DNA of 64,000 nt. Origin: Aphelenchoides besseyi (Eukaryota > Nematoda > Chromadorea > Rhabditida > Aphelenchoididae). Both the position numbers and the translations under genes were made by a program. Below, one piece after another: positions 36,268-47,798 of the stretch. The first letter of the stretch is position 1. Every line of letters starts with the position of its first letter. The notes under the pieces are model-generated. The model worked only from the letters and a program-made list of their open reading frames with translations. It ran no database searches and was not told the DNA's origin. Location: contig JAMPIQ010000002.1 in assembly GCA_024699855.1 (NCBI GenBank), forward strand, positions 5,580,001 through 5,644,000, read 5' to 3'.

Positions 36268-38740
36268 TTAGACTTGAAGACTCTTATCACTTTTACTTTT
36301 CTTCAAATCGTCATCACTCAGTTCGTTGTTCGATTTGTTCGAACTGCTGGAGGATGATGAGCTTGAAGATGAACTGGATTTAGCGATCATCTCGGGAATT
36401 AGAACTGTCACTGCTTCGTCAGCATCTTTAGCATCTTCTTTAGCTTTCTTCTTTCTTCGTTGTCGCAGATTTGAAACATAGTGATTTTCGGTGGGTTTTG
36501 GTGGAGCGTGCTGAAGTTCAAAGTGAAAGGCTAATTGATTAAGTAACTTGCTCGTTTTTCGTGAATTCCCGCGAATATTTTGTAGAGATTCATAACCAAA
36601 TCAGTTCCGAACAAAATACCGGCGTGCATGGAAACCATTCGAAGTACAAAGATACCATCTTGTTTCAAGTACTCGTTCACAAACTTCCTTATTTCCTTCT
36701 TGTGTTCTAAAAAATGGCCTTCAAAAAGAACTTTTAGTGTAATCGAATTACTGTTGACATCTAATTCTTCGGACTCGTGCAGTTCCAAACTTGTAGCCAC
36801 ATACCAACGACCGAAACAAGGCACACTCATCACCAAAACCCAATAGAAAAGCGAGAGAACAGTAACGACGAACAGAATCGTGTACCAAAACCAAAGAAGA
36901 ATGAAGATCTTAAACTCGAAAATATACATACGTTTGGTTTTAAAATTGAAATAATAGATTCAAAAATACCTTTTCATTGAAGATGTTAATCTAAGTCAGA
37001 GGTCAAATAAACATTTTCATTGCAAAACATACCACGAGAACACATTGAACTGAGTACTTTTGGATATTAGCCACTTGTCTCACCTGTAATTCAATTTCAA
37101 CTCTCAATCTTCACTAGCAAAAACTCACGGTAAAGTCACAAATCGAAAAGAAGCGAAGTAGAACAGTTCACCGCTGCCGTTTCACCGCCAAGTAAATTAC
37201 AAGCGCAGAATTGGATTCTTATTGTAAGCTTTTTCAACGCGTTTTATCGCTTCTATAACTATTTAACGTCTTGTTTAAAACGCTAACATTGTTCTTCTAT
37301 GTTTCTGGGCGAAAGGGTTTCAAGTTATTCATACGAAGTATCAATAACGAACAAATTCTCCACTAAACACTCAAATTAAACTCGCAGCAAAACGGTCAGC
37401 GGCGAAACGTAAGGTACCGAGACACGAGGGAAGAAACCACTAAAATACCGTCACTTCAACTATTGAACTATCAGTTAACAAAAAGTTTGCATGCACCGAG
37501 AGTTATGATAAACCCACACCTCCGTTTTTAAATTTTGATTCTAATACATAGACTTTGAATTTGACCAGCAAACATACCTTGATTCCCATTGACGGCCTCT
37601 TACGATGTCCTTGATTACTCCAAAGCCATACCATGAGTAGCGATTGGTTTCAAGAAACATATTCATCAAATAAAGTTGAGCCAATACGTTAACAGCGTAC
37701 AGTATTTTTGTGACAATGTACATGTAGCTGACGAAACACGCAGAGTATGTGAGGTTCAGAAATCTGCATGTTTTATGGATCAAAATGTTCCGACGAGTAA
37801 TTCGGTGTTGAAATCGCAGGGCATGACTGATATGTTTACTGAGTATCTCGACATTTCTTTGTCTTGTAGCTTCTTCCATATTTGACGGATCCAATGAGCG
37901 CGTTACAATTTCGTGAATTCGCAACCCCGAGTTGATACTCAACAATCGCCATAAAATGGATGGAAATCGAAAACAAGCCGCTTGTAATAAGAGAGCGAAC
38001 GGAACCCATTCTGTAAAGTATTTGCTTGATTTTGATAAAAAATACATAGCCTACGGTAATAACTAAGTTTTCTATCAGCTGAATAGCGCTGATCGTCGGC
38101 AATCGTTGCCACGTGAACATCCGATTGCACGAAATAAGTATCTTCGCTCCAGCAAAAGTTCTCACTGAATCACAGTACGAAACGAAGAGTATATGAGTCA
38201 CTTACGCATACTGAAATAGATTGGAATTAGCTTTAAAACTTATAGCGAGAAAACAGGGTGCAGTAGGCGAAAACAAAAAAATGAATGTGACAGTTGTAAA
38301 CGATGTGAAAATGAGAAACACGTGCAGTTTATTTGAAAGCGTCTACTTTGAAAAAAGCGAGCACATCGAAGAACACGAGGATATAATTGTCACTTTCGTT
38401 TACAACCACTTACTTCTTGTAGAGACGAACTGAATTTGGATGGAAAGATGCCTAAAGAAGCAAAGATGTTAAAAGCAATTGATTCACAACAAACATTCTA
38501 AAGGTCTGCCACCAAATTGTTTGAACGATATCAGAACGCTGAAGGCTAATAGCAAGTTTGGTGTGTAAAGGTAATTGAAGCGATCAGCCCAATCGTCGTC
38601 CTCTCGACTCGATAGGTAGCTGGAAAGCACAACAATCTACTGTTGCTCGTAAAATCTCGAATAGTAACCACCAATCAGTTTCCTTATCAACATGCAACCC
38701 TGTGGTTGATAGTCAATCCGATGAAAACTTACCGAATCAT
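36268..38740 (-). CDS. innexin gap-junction channel protein
   Basis: Twelve exons on the minus strand give 475 aa. Membrane segment 1 is in DDWADRFNYLYTPNLLLAFSVLISFKQF, ending GGRPLEC; a five-base microexon (38206-38210) joins to ENFCWSEDTYFV. The YYQWVPFALLLQA motif that defines innexins, further helices, FPRV and CDFTVRQVANIQKYSVQCVL, INIFNEKIF, and a long C-terminal tail with a poly-Ser run follow. Extracellular loop cysteines are present. Innexins form gap junctions between cells. Oddities: the intron between 37143 and 37418 lacks an AG end, one intron near 36551 is GC-AG (GCAAGT), and the first coding exon is only 8 nt (38733-38740). A second N-terminal cassette lies upstream at 39837-40067. 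Confidence 0.85.
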
Positions 38741-39836
38741 AGAAATAAAAGCTGTTAAAAGAATTTTTATTTGAAACAATTCGACTCAAAATACCTTCGA
38801 TCATCATGATTGCGACTTTGAGATACGACGGACAACCACTTGAAAGTACTTGATTATGCGAATTTCTATAGTAAAAGAAGCGAACGATACACGAGCGAAC
38901 TTATCAAGAGAGTTGTGTTCATTACGTTCAGACATAAGACCCCGGAAACGAGAGTTGTGATCATAAAACGATAGTCGTTTTATGAGCTGCGATTTTGTGG
39001 TTCTCGTGGTTGATTCACAAACGTCTGACAATTTAAAAACAAACGCGCAAAGGACAGACGAGCAAATGGACGAACATTTCGACGTTGTTTACGCACTTCG
39101 TCCTCATTTGCCGAAGTAAATAGCCGATGGTTGTGGACAAACGAAACTCCTGATACATTTTCATCTTCACGTTTCAAAATTCCAACCATTAGGACACACA
39201 ACACGCGCAGGAACGTTGTTTGGGAATAAGAAGCGCACTCCGAGCCACCGAACAACACGGCCACACGATCGACCGGTTCCGAGAGGACGATCCATCAGAC
39301 GATTCGTCCGCTGCCATCGCACTCGTCCGGAAAGCACCCAAATTGCCGCGGTAATTTTTCTGCTCAACGTGAAAACTCGCTTGCCATTTCAACACGCTCA
39401 TTGCGGGTATCCATTTCATTCGACTTCGTCGATTGAATCATCCATCAGATGGGAATTCACGGATGAATGCGACGAGCTTATTGAGATCAAAACTCCGCAA
39501 CGTTGCATCCCGCGGTTACAATCGACTCGAAGTCTTGAAGGCCAAATGCACCGCAAGAAATTCGAATTCTCGGAGTAAAAGAAACGTTTTCAATTCGCAA
39601 AAAATATCGATCGAACACACCTCAGGTGACAAACCGTTGACGTTGTTTTTCTAATCAAAAGGAACATCGACGAAATGTGTTTTAAAAAACCAATCAACAT
39701 GCCGCAAGCAAAAGCAAACAAAATGAATTGGCGAAACACACGATCACGCAAAAACAACAAACTAATTGGGAAGCCTGTGGTAGAAGGGCAGCTAACTAGT
39801 TAGTGGAAGTAGAGAGAAGAACAAAACTCTTAGTAC

Positions 39837-40067
39837 TTTTGTCCACGATGTTGGCATCGATGAGCTTGTTGCTAGAAACCAAATGTTTACAACCAAAGAC
39901 TTCTGATTACCACACTGAAAAGGTGAACCAAGAAAGTTCTTTGCCGACGTGATTACAGCAAAAGTAAGAAGTAGATTTGCAGTCAAACTGTGACAGGTAT
40001 CGACTCGATCGCCATTTGTAATACCTCCAAAAGTTTGAACAAAGTGCAGAACAGCTCTAACGGACAT
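39837..40067 (-). CDS. second innexin N-terminal exon pair (alternative cassette or fragment)
   Basis: Two exons, 39911-40067 and 39837-39871, encode 64 aa: a start at ATG 40065-40067, the innexin-type first segment (GDRVDTCHSLTANLLLTFAVITSAKNF..SPFQC), and a following SSMPTSW block as in first extracellular loops. The donor at 39836 (GTACTA) is in phase 0, exactly the phase at which the neighbouring full innexin's third exon ends. No further innexin exons lie between this pair and that gene. It is therefore either an alternative first-exon cassette of the downstream innexin, or a truncated paralog. Confidence 0.6.
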
Positions 40068-40671
40068 AACTGTTGGCTGAAAATGATTGTGATATCCGAA
40101 ATTGAATACTTTTGACGCGCAAGAAGAATACGAATTGACCTTCAAATCGGACAGTAAAAGCAGCAATACACCGACCATAGATGAACAATTGGGCGCATGA
40201 AAAAGCATGTGAAGCGGAAATCGCGTTGACATTCGACAGTCCACAGTCTTTGGCGGAGTGTCGTAAAAGAGTCTCGTGTATTTATTGACTCAAAGATATA
40301 AATCGACGTTTAAACAATCCATCGAACCCGAGAAGTTTGTTGTCTTTCGAGAGTTAAACATGAGCTTAAGAGACTTAAAGTTTGCTCATCTGCACGCAAC
40401 TGTGTAGAACAAAAACCCCCGACAGAACTTGTTGCAGGTCGGACGATCGAAAAACAGCGAAATCGCTTCAAAGATCGGCTAAACCGCGAACATTTTGGTT
40501 AAACTTACGAGTGACCAGAAAGCTAAATAGTTGAATGGTTAAGTTGCACAAAAATGCCCGTCAAGATCAAACTGTTTATTTACGGAAAGAACGTAAATCA
40601 TGAACAATCTCGTTTTGTAGGCTCTTCGACGTAATCGATCGCGTATCGTTTGATCTTTGTTCAGAAACAAC

Positions 40672-42258
40672 CTAAAATTTAACAAGTACAAAACCGATTG
40701 GTCGTTTAACTACCGAATGAGAAAATCTGATTGGTGTTTCCTCGACTAAAAGAAAGTACGAAATCGGTCAGTTAACTTTGTACCTACTGATCTCGTCTTT
40801 GCTATTCAATTCAACGGCTGTTGCCCCAAGACTTTTTTGTTTTTCTTTTGCTTCATTACTTTCACTTTTGGCGGTTATTAGTCTTTGCGCGGACCGTTTT
40901 TGCTTGATATTCAATGCTCCAATAGCCTCATTCTAAATCCTTAATTCATTTGTTTTCAACAAAGTCTTTTTACCGTCATCTGAGTTGTACGCAGTTGGAC
41001 GATCGTTTGGGAATCCAAAGATCCAAGAGCTTCCCACTCGTACAACGCGAACAAGTCGATTCTCTTTCGAATGCGAATTGCATGCAGAATCTCCAAAAGT
41101 TTCGGAATCTTCACTGTTGTATTCGGTGTGTTCACAAGGTTAACAATCTGTTTAAACTCCGGCGGACAAACAATGTAAACTTCGGGATCTGAAATTCTAT
41201 TTGATGGCTATAGTCTTCGACCTACATTGATGATGAAAAAAGTTCTCCTTGCTTTTAACCATTTCATTAACATTTTTAAAGGTCAAATGACTCCACGGTA
41301 AAATCTTCATGTCGAAAGCCTCTAAGCACACGTAAATCAAAGACTCGTAATCGTCAACCACTGTCGGCTTGCTTATTCCTTTGTGAATACGACGAGAGAC
41401 ATAACGTAAGGTTTTGTACGAGCTAATTCGATTTCTGAAAAGTTAAATGAACAAAAGATAAATAAGGTGATTACGTCTTTGGGTCTGCCGTTGCTTCATC
41501 TCTGACTGCCAACTCGAAATCGACCAAGTAGATGAGGTTTCGATCATGAAATCGACCAACAACAAAATGTTGAGGTTTCAAATATGGAAACGAGTGTTTG
41601 TAGAAGATAAGCGATTCTAAAAAACTTACCGCAGTGAACGAATCCCAGTTTATGCAGGTCGTCAACCGCCTCGCACAGTTGTATGCAGACCCTAAGGGCC
41701 GTCGAGTAAGAAAATTCTCGCTTCAATCGCAGACGAACATCCACAAGATTTTGTTCGTAATAACTGATAACCACGTACTTGATTTCCGAATCTAATCCAC
41801 GATCGAGCATGCGAAGGAAATGAGCTGTAAGCTGTGGATTTCTGTAACTCTCCTCCTCAATCGACTTGTAAACAAGAACTTCGGTCTAAATGTTTCGATT
41901 AATAAATTAAGCAAAACTAAGTACCTTAAGACGACTGTCAGAGATATCACGACCTTCACTCTTTAGCGCATAAATTCTTCCTTCGTGAATCACTCGATAA
42001 ACATCTCCAAATTTGCCTTCATTGATCAAATCCAATACTTTAAAACTATCGTCAGAAATAGCTTTCATTCAGTAATAACACTTACGTCTTTTCTGAAGTT
42101 CCTTTAACCATGGTACCATTTGGAAGCCGAATTGGTTTTTTCATATTTTCGAAATCTATTTTCTGTCCTCCAATGTTGTGGAAGTGTTCATCAAATCCGG
42201 GCGTTGACTTCAGCTCGGGATCTGAGAGAAATTTGAAAGCAGAGCGTTTGTGAGACAT
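40672..42258 (-). CDS. CK1/TTBK-family protein kinase-like protein
   Basis: Eight exons on the minus strand (start 42256-42258, stop 40672-40674) give 433 aa if the 46-nt intron 41584-41629 is accepted. A glycine loop reads EGKFGDVYRV, the VAIK lysine sits in YALKSE, then LVDVRLRL, LCEAVDDLHKLGFVHC, and after the intron DLKPQHFVVG. HRD thus becomes HCD with the Asp kept, and DFG becomes DFE in YLVDFELAVRD. CK1-type YVSRRIHKG....DDYESLIYVC and LPWSHL follow. The intron inside the catalytic loop would end in AT rather than AG. Alternatively the locus carries a frameshift here. The C-terminus is Lys-rich. Activity is doubtful. Confidence 0.62.
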
Positions 42259-42343
42259 TTCTGCTGACCAATCAAAAGGACTTGTTCGTTAAAAATGAAA
42301 CCACAAACGTATGTATTACCCGCAAACATAATCACGTCAAAAT

Positions 42344-42739
42344 TTGAATGACAATGAAACTCGAATGTTGGTTGTGGCCATGAACGATCACTCTATTGAA
42401 TGTGAGATCTTAACTGGACGTCATGCACGTGAGCGACACATCATCCCTCGAATCAACAATATGATCGATTACCGTGGAATGTTCCAACTCAATCGTAAAC
42501 AATTTCCATTGAAATTGGCCTTTGCAATGACAATCAACAAAAGTCAGGGTCAAACATTCGAACGAGTTGGACTGAACCTCGAACACCAAGTCTTCGAACA
42601 TGGCCAATTGTACGTCGCTTTGTCACGAGCACGATCTTGGGCTTCAGTCAAAGTTTTCGCGCCGTCAATAGACCAACAAAACCCAACAAACTGTTTAGTT
42701 AAGAACATCGTGCATCGGAAAGTATTCAAACGATTGTAA
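42344..42739 (+). mobile_element. truncated Helitron helicase (PIF1-like C-terminal domain)
   Basis: A single open frame of 131 aa holding only the last part of a Helitron Rep-helicase: ETRMLVV, CEILTG, RHIIPRI, QFPLKLAFAMTINKSQGQTFERVG and HGQLYVALSRARS are the final helicase motifs. The N-terminal helicase motifs and the Rep nuclease are missing, so it cannot transpose. Downstream are two hairpins (42824-42843 and 42849-42865), compatible with a decayed Helitron 3' end, though no clear CTRR terminus follows. Confidence 0.75.
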
Positions 42740-42823
42740 GAACAATTCGTATAACAACAACATTTCATTAGCAAAAAACGCAGAAGAGTTCATGAACGAA
42801 AATAAGTTTGTTTCAAAGAAAGT

Positions 42824-42865
42824 CCATGGCCTTCGGGCCATGGCAAGGACGCGATTTTTTCGCGT
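42824..42865. repeat. two tandem hairpins after the Helitron fragment
   Basis: CCATGGCC / GGCCATGG around a TTCG loop, then ACGCGA / TCGCGT around a T-rich loop. Helitron 3' ends typically carry one short GC-rich hairpin; two in a row is unusual. Confidence 0.45.
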
Positions 42866-42944
42866 AAACGACGGGATGCAGTGGACAACATCAAATAGTC
42901 GGTAAGCAATTCGATTTGATGCAATTTACTTTGTGATTTTTCAG

Positions 42945-43560
42945 GTCCAATTATTGCCGATCTGTCCACCCGTTATAGCACCAAAATTTTGATCTCGATC
43001 ATGTACGTCTTCGAGTTAACTTTGCGATCGGCACGTTTCGATTCCAGTTTCTCAATTCCTCAACGTGTGTTTGAACGACCGAACTTTTGGATGGACAGCA
43101 GGAATGAAACGGTCAGTTTGTTGCTAATCGATTTGTTTACAATTATATCTTAGGTCTACATTTGCAACTACATGTTTTCACTCGTACAATCCTGCTCTTG
43201 ATCAATACACGATGATTTCTCATGGTATTTGAAATGATGTCCAACTTAATCAATGTGTTTTTATTACAGCTCGTTTGTTGATGTCGTGTACCAATGAAGT
43301 ATGAAAACGTCTTCATCTGTTACTGTGAATGTCAGTCATTTGTTGACGAAAACTTCTACTGTGATCTATTTATTGTCTACTTGAGATTGACCGACCGAAT
43401 TTACGAAAGACAACAAAATTGAAATGGTTCGTTTAGTTTTTGTTCATCTTCTTCATCAACATCGTGCAGATTTTAACGAATTGACTACACCATACGCGTA
43501 TACAATTGATCATCGACTACCTTCCTTTTCCTCACAGTTGTACACTTAAATAGCCGCGTC
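42945..43560 (+). pseudogene. decayed exon-like sequence of unknown gene
   Basis: After a TTTTTCAG at 42944, a 55-codon coding-like stretch (PIIADLSTRYSTKILIS.., with FERPNFWMDSRNE) runs to a GT at 43112. A second coding-like piece near 43425-43550 reads VRLVFVHLLHQHRADFNELTTPYAY. Pieces are separated by stops, and no complete model assembles. The parent protein was not recognised. Its position next to the Helitron relic suggests a captured or dying gene. Confidence 0.3.
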
Positions 43561-43996
43561 ACAACCTGAACCACAAATTCGCTCATCAGACCGTGTCTCC
43601 ATCTTGGGTAAAGGCACGAAGAAAGCAAGTCTTCATCTTGGGTCCCGGCTTGCTCGTCTAGATCTCAAAAGTGTGCGAAGGTTGTGGCTTTGGATCCGAA
43701 AGTTTCTCTCTCTCTTCTTTAAAAAAGCGAGTATTGAAATATTAGTAATGAAGATTAAAGGTCGGTGTTTGATGGAGAGATAATGAAAAGAAATGGGTTT
43801 TGATTAGAAAATATAAACTGCTCGAGTGAAGAGATGTAATGATTTGTTATGGTCGAAAGAGATGGTTTGAAGTTGTTTTTGAAATCGAAACAGTAAATGG
43901 TCGGTTTTGTATGTGAAAAGAAAGTGTTTGAGAATTGAAATAGTTGAATTGTTTTGTAAATAAATGATGTCAATGATATGTGTTAATTGAAGGGAG

Positions 43997-44013
43997 GCCG
44001 CCCGGAGGGCGGC
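43997..44013. repeat. GC-rich 7-bp hairpin
   Basis: GCCGCCC and GGGCGGC around GGA, in otherwise AT-rich DNA, followed by CTCGACCGCCG. It could be another Helitron-type 3' hairpin, about 1.1 kb from the first. Confidence 0.4.
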
Positions 44014-44137
44014 TCGACCGCCGATTTACTTGTTGTCCCAATTAACGTTGATATAGAAGCTTGAATGATATGCAAAATTTGCGGAAATCTTTTTGTTTTT
44101 ATGAAACTTCATTTTGGGCAAAAGTCTCTTTGCGAGA

Positions 44138-45985
44138 ATGTTGACCCGTGACAAAGAAGGCAAAGATCGAATACGTTTGATCCGCTGCGCACACGCATCC
44201 GAAGTGACTCCGTTGCCGATGTGGAAGCCGGACGATGGTGTGAAGTACACGTTCGGCAATGTGCTTCGAAAATCCACCGATGGAAAGTCGCGTGTTTTTG
44301 TCGGAACTCGTGTAGACGAAGAAGAAGTAGGTTTCTATTTCAACAACACTCGTGATCTTAATTGTCGCAGGACGATGAGAAGCATAAGATTGTTGCCAAA
44401 TTGGTATTGAAAGGTGACAACATGGCGATTTCAGCGTTTCGAGAGGCAAGAGTTTGGAGTCTTCTTCAACGTTACTCGCCGTTCTTTCGTCTGCATCCGC
44501 CCATCGAACTTCTTCCTCCAAATCGTCTCGTTTTTCCGCGTTTGAGTTTGTCGTTGGCACAAATTCGCGTAAGTTCGAAGAAGCGTTGGAGTGAATTCAT
44601 TCTGTTCAGGAGGAACATGGACCGTTTGGAATCGAAACAACGTTACGTTTGGGTTTGGAAATGTTAGCGGCGATTCGTGAGCTTCATGATTACGCTTTTG
44701 TTCATCGTAATGTGACTCCCAATCACTTCTTACTGCATCCGTCGAATTCGCCGTCTCGTTTATTCCGTGGTTTGGTTCTCATCGATTTGGCTCAAGCGTC
44801 ACCCTACGTTTCGTTCAATCCGCTTCACGGTGCAGTTCCGGATACCGTTGCGCATCCAAATCTCGTTTTTGCTTCACCACATTTTAACACCGACGAGCTT
44901 CACGTGATGGGACGTCGTGACGACTTGTTCTCTTGGTTCATTATCGTAAGTTCGATTAACACAACTAAAACTCCGGTCGTTGCAGATGCTGTATCTTCAT
45001 TTGCCACAATTGCCGTGGGCCAAGACTGCTGAAGCGGAGATTCAGAAGCAAAAGCAAACGGCAACGACCAGCAGCATTAATCAAACGTGCAAACTTTTCG
45101 GACCGGTTTGTGGCGATCTAATGGCTCAAGTGGCCGGTCATCTTAACGGATTGCAAGTCGAACAAATGCCACGTTACGCGCGTTTTTATCGTCAGTTTGT
45201 TCGCTCGTTGGAACATGTCGGCGGAAATGGTCAACTGAGCAGCTACAGCGATAATGTTCGTGTGGCTTCCGAAAACATTTTCGGACCGTTGAAGGCAGCG
45301 ATCGTTCATCCGCCACGATTCACTTATTGGGCTCAACATAACAAAGTGAAAGACCTTCAACCTTTTAGCATTGTGTTTCGTGTTTTCAGCATGACGTCGA
45401 TTATGGCAAAATCAGTGCCGAATTTCGCGCTTCTTACGATGAAACCGTTGACAATCGAGAGTTCACGCTCTTGGAAGCAAAAGCCAATGTAAATCGTTTT
45501 GAATACGCTGAACGACATTTGAAAGTTGAGAAACGCGCAGCGGTAATCAAAACTGTCTACCGATAACCAATATCAACTATGTTACAGATGAGCAAAATCC
45601 CAAAATCGGAGATCAAATCGTTGGATTCCAAACCAGTGAGTTTGTCGAGAATGTATTCTAAATGGCCTACCTACAGGATATCAGCGTGAGTGAGAAGGAT
45701 AACGGAACACCGATTATCACTCCAACCACGACACCAACTGCTTCCTCAACTCCAACACCGAACAGTGGGCGTTACTCGCCAGATTCCAAACAACGTGAAG
45801 AGAAAACAATTGAAGGGAGCAGCGACGAGCATCCTCCGGCATTTCAAAACAAGAATGCGAAGCCAAAAGCAATGAAAAAAGGAACCGGAGTTGACGAGTT
45901 GTTCAAACAGTCGTCAACTCCAGATAAGCAAGTAAATGCCAAAAAAGCGAATAGCAACAGAAGCGTATACGTGGCTCAGCTCTAG
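44138..45985 (+). CDS. CK1/TTBK-like pseudokinase
   Basis: Seven exons (44138-44326, 44371-44568, 44610-44945, 44986-45345, 45390-45542, 45588-45635, 45677-45985) give 530 aa. A kinase fold is recognisable from FREARVWSLLQRYSPFF, GLEMLAAIRELHDYAFVHR, and GRRDDLFSWFIIMLYLHLPQLPWAK. The catalytic motifs are lost: HRD reads HRN, the following Lys is Thr (VTPNHF), and DFG reads DLA. It should bind partners rather than phosphorylate. The C-terminal third is Thr/Pro/Ser- and Lys-rich. It lies head to head with the other CK1-like gene, with the Helitron relic between. Confidence 0.72.
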
Positions 45986-47798
45986 GATTTTATTACATCC
46001 AATTAAACGTTAAAACATAGGAAATAAACGGTTTATAAACACAAAACTTAACCATCGTACTTGGATCACTTCAAGTTTCGAATATCTTTATTTGTTGAAA
46101 TCATTGTTCTATGTGCTGGAGCGTCAATTTGCTCGTTGGATCTATGGATTTCTTTCTGTCGAAGCTAGTCCCACAATCATCTATAACTTTGCAGTTCCGT
46201 TTATTCTCATTATGCTTCTGACGGTCTTAATCACTAAAATCAGCGGTCAGTTGACAACTCTTGTGTTTCTTAAGAGCAACTGTTTCAGGAAACAACAATC
46301 CAATGATCCTTCGAACACGTGCACTTTACAACCATGAGACCAATTACACATGTTTAGTAGCAAAGCCGATGATACGAAAAACTCCTGAGAAGTGCAAAGA
46401 AATTCATATTCTTGAAAATATCTGCAGCTGTTTGGATATTCATAGGATAAATGAACTTAACGTCGTAGATTTCGGTTGTCTGATTCAACACTTTGAGTTT
46501 CATTTTATACGATAAATTGTCATTACAGTTCGAGGCATCGATGTCGAATACGATTGCGATCACTTTTCAATGCAAATTGAAAAGCAATGTTACGATCAAC
46601 TAGGAATCGCCGGCAAGTAAATTAAATGTGGAAGTTGTCACTGAATTATTTCTGCCAAAAACTTTGTGTAAGAAGGTTAGAAGTTCAGTGCAAACAAACT
46701 AGCAACAAGAGAAGAAGAATGATAAGATGCGAGGGAAACTCTTGTTTCCTGTCCCGGCTCAGCTCCCAACTTCAAAAGTGCTGAACCTAAACATCGTGCT
46801 TATTCTATGACCTTAAATTTGATTGGACGTTATATCAGCAAGCATTCATGTTACCGTTTGTATTTCAACCATCCGTATTTTCCATTCAGTTCATTACATC
46901 TTTCTCCGACAAAATCGCCATTCTTGGATAGTTCAGAATCACGAAGAAGAGCTTCGTATATGATACGAAGATTTGAATCTGTGGGAACGGCTACTGGTTC
47001 TGAAAGACAACAAATGAGCAGAATAGTCACCTCACCATCAACCATAATCGATTCGCGGATGCCTTCTGTTCCAGCTAGTAGGCGGGAATATTGTTTGATA
47101 GAAAGTGGTTGTTGAGATTTCTTGTTGAAGGAAATCGACTTTCTGTTCGAACTTCGCACAAAATTCTGCTCATTTTGATGATCGTGAGTATCAACCGCTA
47201 AAATCCTTTTATTGGATCTTCTTACTAACTAATCTATCCTACTCATATTGTTGGTTAAAGAGTTCGTTCTTCTTCAAAAGTCAATCAAGTCAACGAAACC
47301 GTTCGAATCGAGAGAAGCCTTCAAATTTCGGCTACTTATCGAGTTTACTCAATCGACTCTACAAAAATTTTGTGCTTTTGATTTCCCATCAAGAGTTCGA
47401 ACACACTCGACCATTCTGATCGTATTTTACACTCAGAAAGTTGGAGATATTGGGTGCGTAATGACAAAAAACGACTTGTTGTGACCTTTGATGAGTTGTG
47501 GCAAACTGCTTGAAAACAAGCCACGTAGAGAGTCAAGAGTAGAAGCGATTGACACTCTTCGATGGACCTTTTGAATCCCTATTCAATGACCTCGAGTTTG
47601 CTCGAATCCACCGAGATCTTTTTGATTGATTGAGTGTCAACTTCACACTTTGTTTTTAATCATGAGGTCAAGGTTCATTAATCATTTCTGCAAAACGGCA
47701 GCTGACATTCAACCCGTTTATTCTAAAGAAAATACAATGCAGAAGAGATTACGGACGGATTAATCAAAGTGGGATTATGAATACAATATTGAACGAGA
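45986..47798. other. spacer with possible decayed membrane-protein exons
   Basis: A frame at 46092-46233 (FARWIYGFLSV....YNFAVPFILIMLLTVLITK) splices in phase via GT at 46243 and TTTCAG at 46289 to a second piece (LRTRALYNHETNYTCLVAK). This looks like an N-terminal fragment of a membrane protein (a Patched-related type was considered), but it has no start codon and no continuation. The rest shows no gene. Confidence 0.25.

Noticed and set aside
38980..39419. Overlapping minus-strand frames between the innexin and its upstream cassette
   Set aside because: Considered as missing innexin exons, but none carries an innexin motif or matching phase.
46851..47159. 102-codon minus-strand frame
   Set aside because: An equally long frame lies on the other strand and neither shows domain or splice support.
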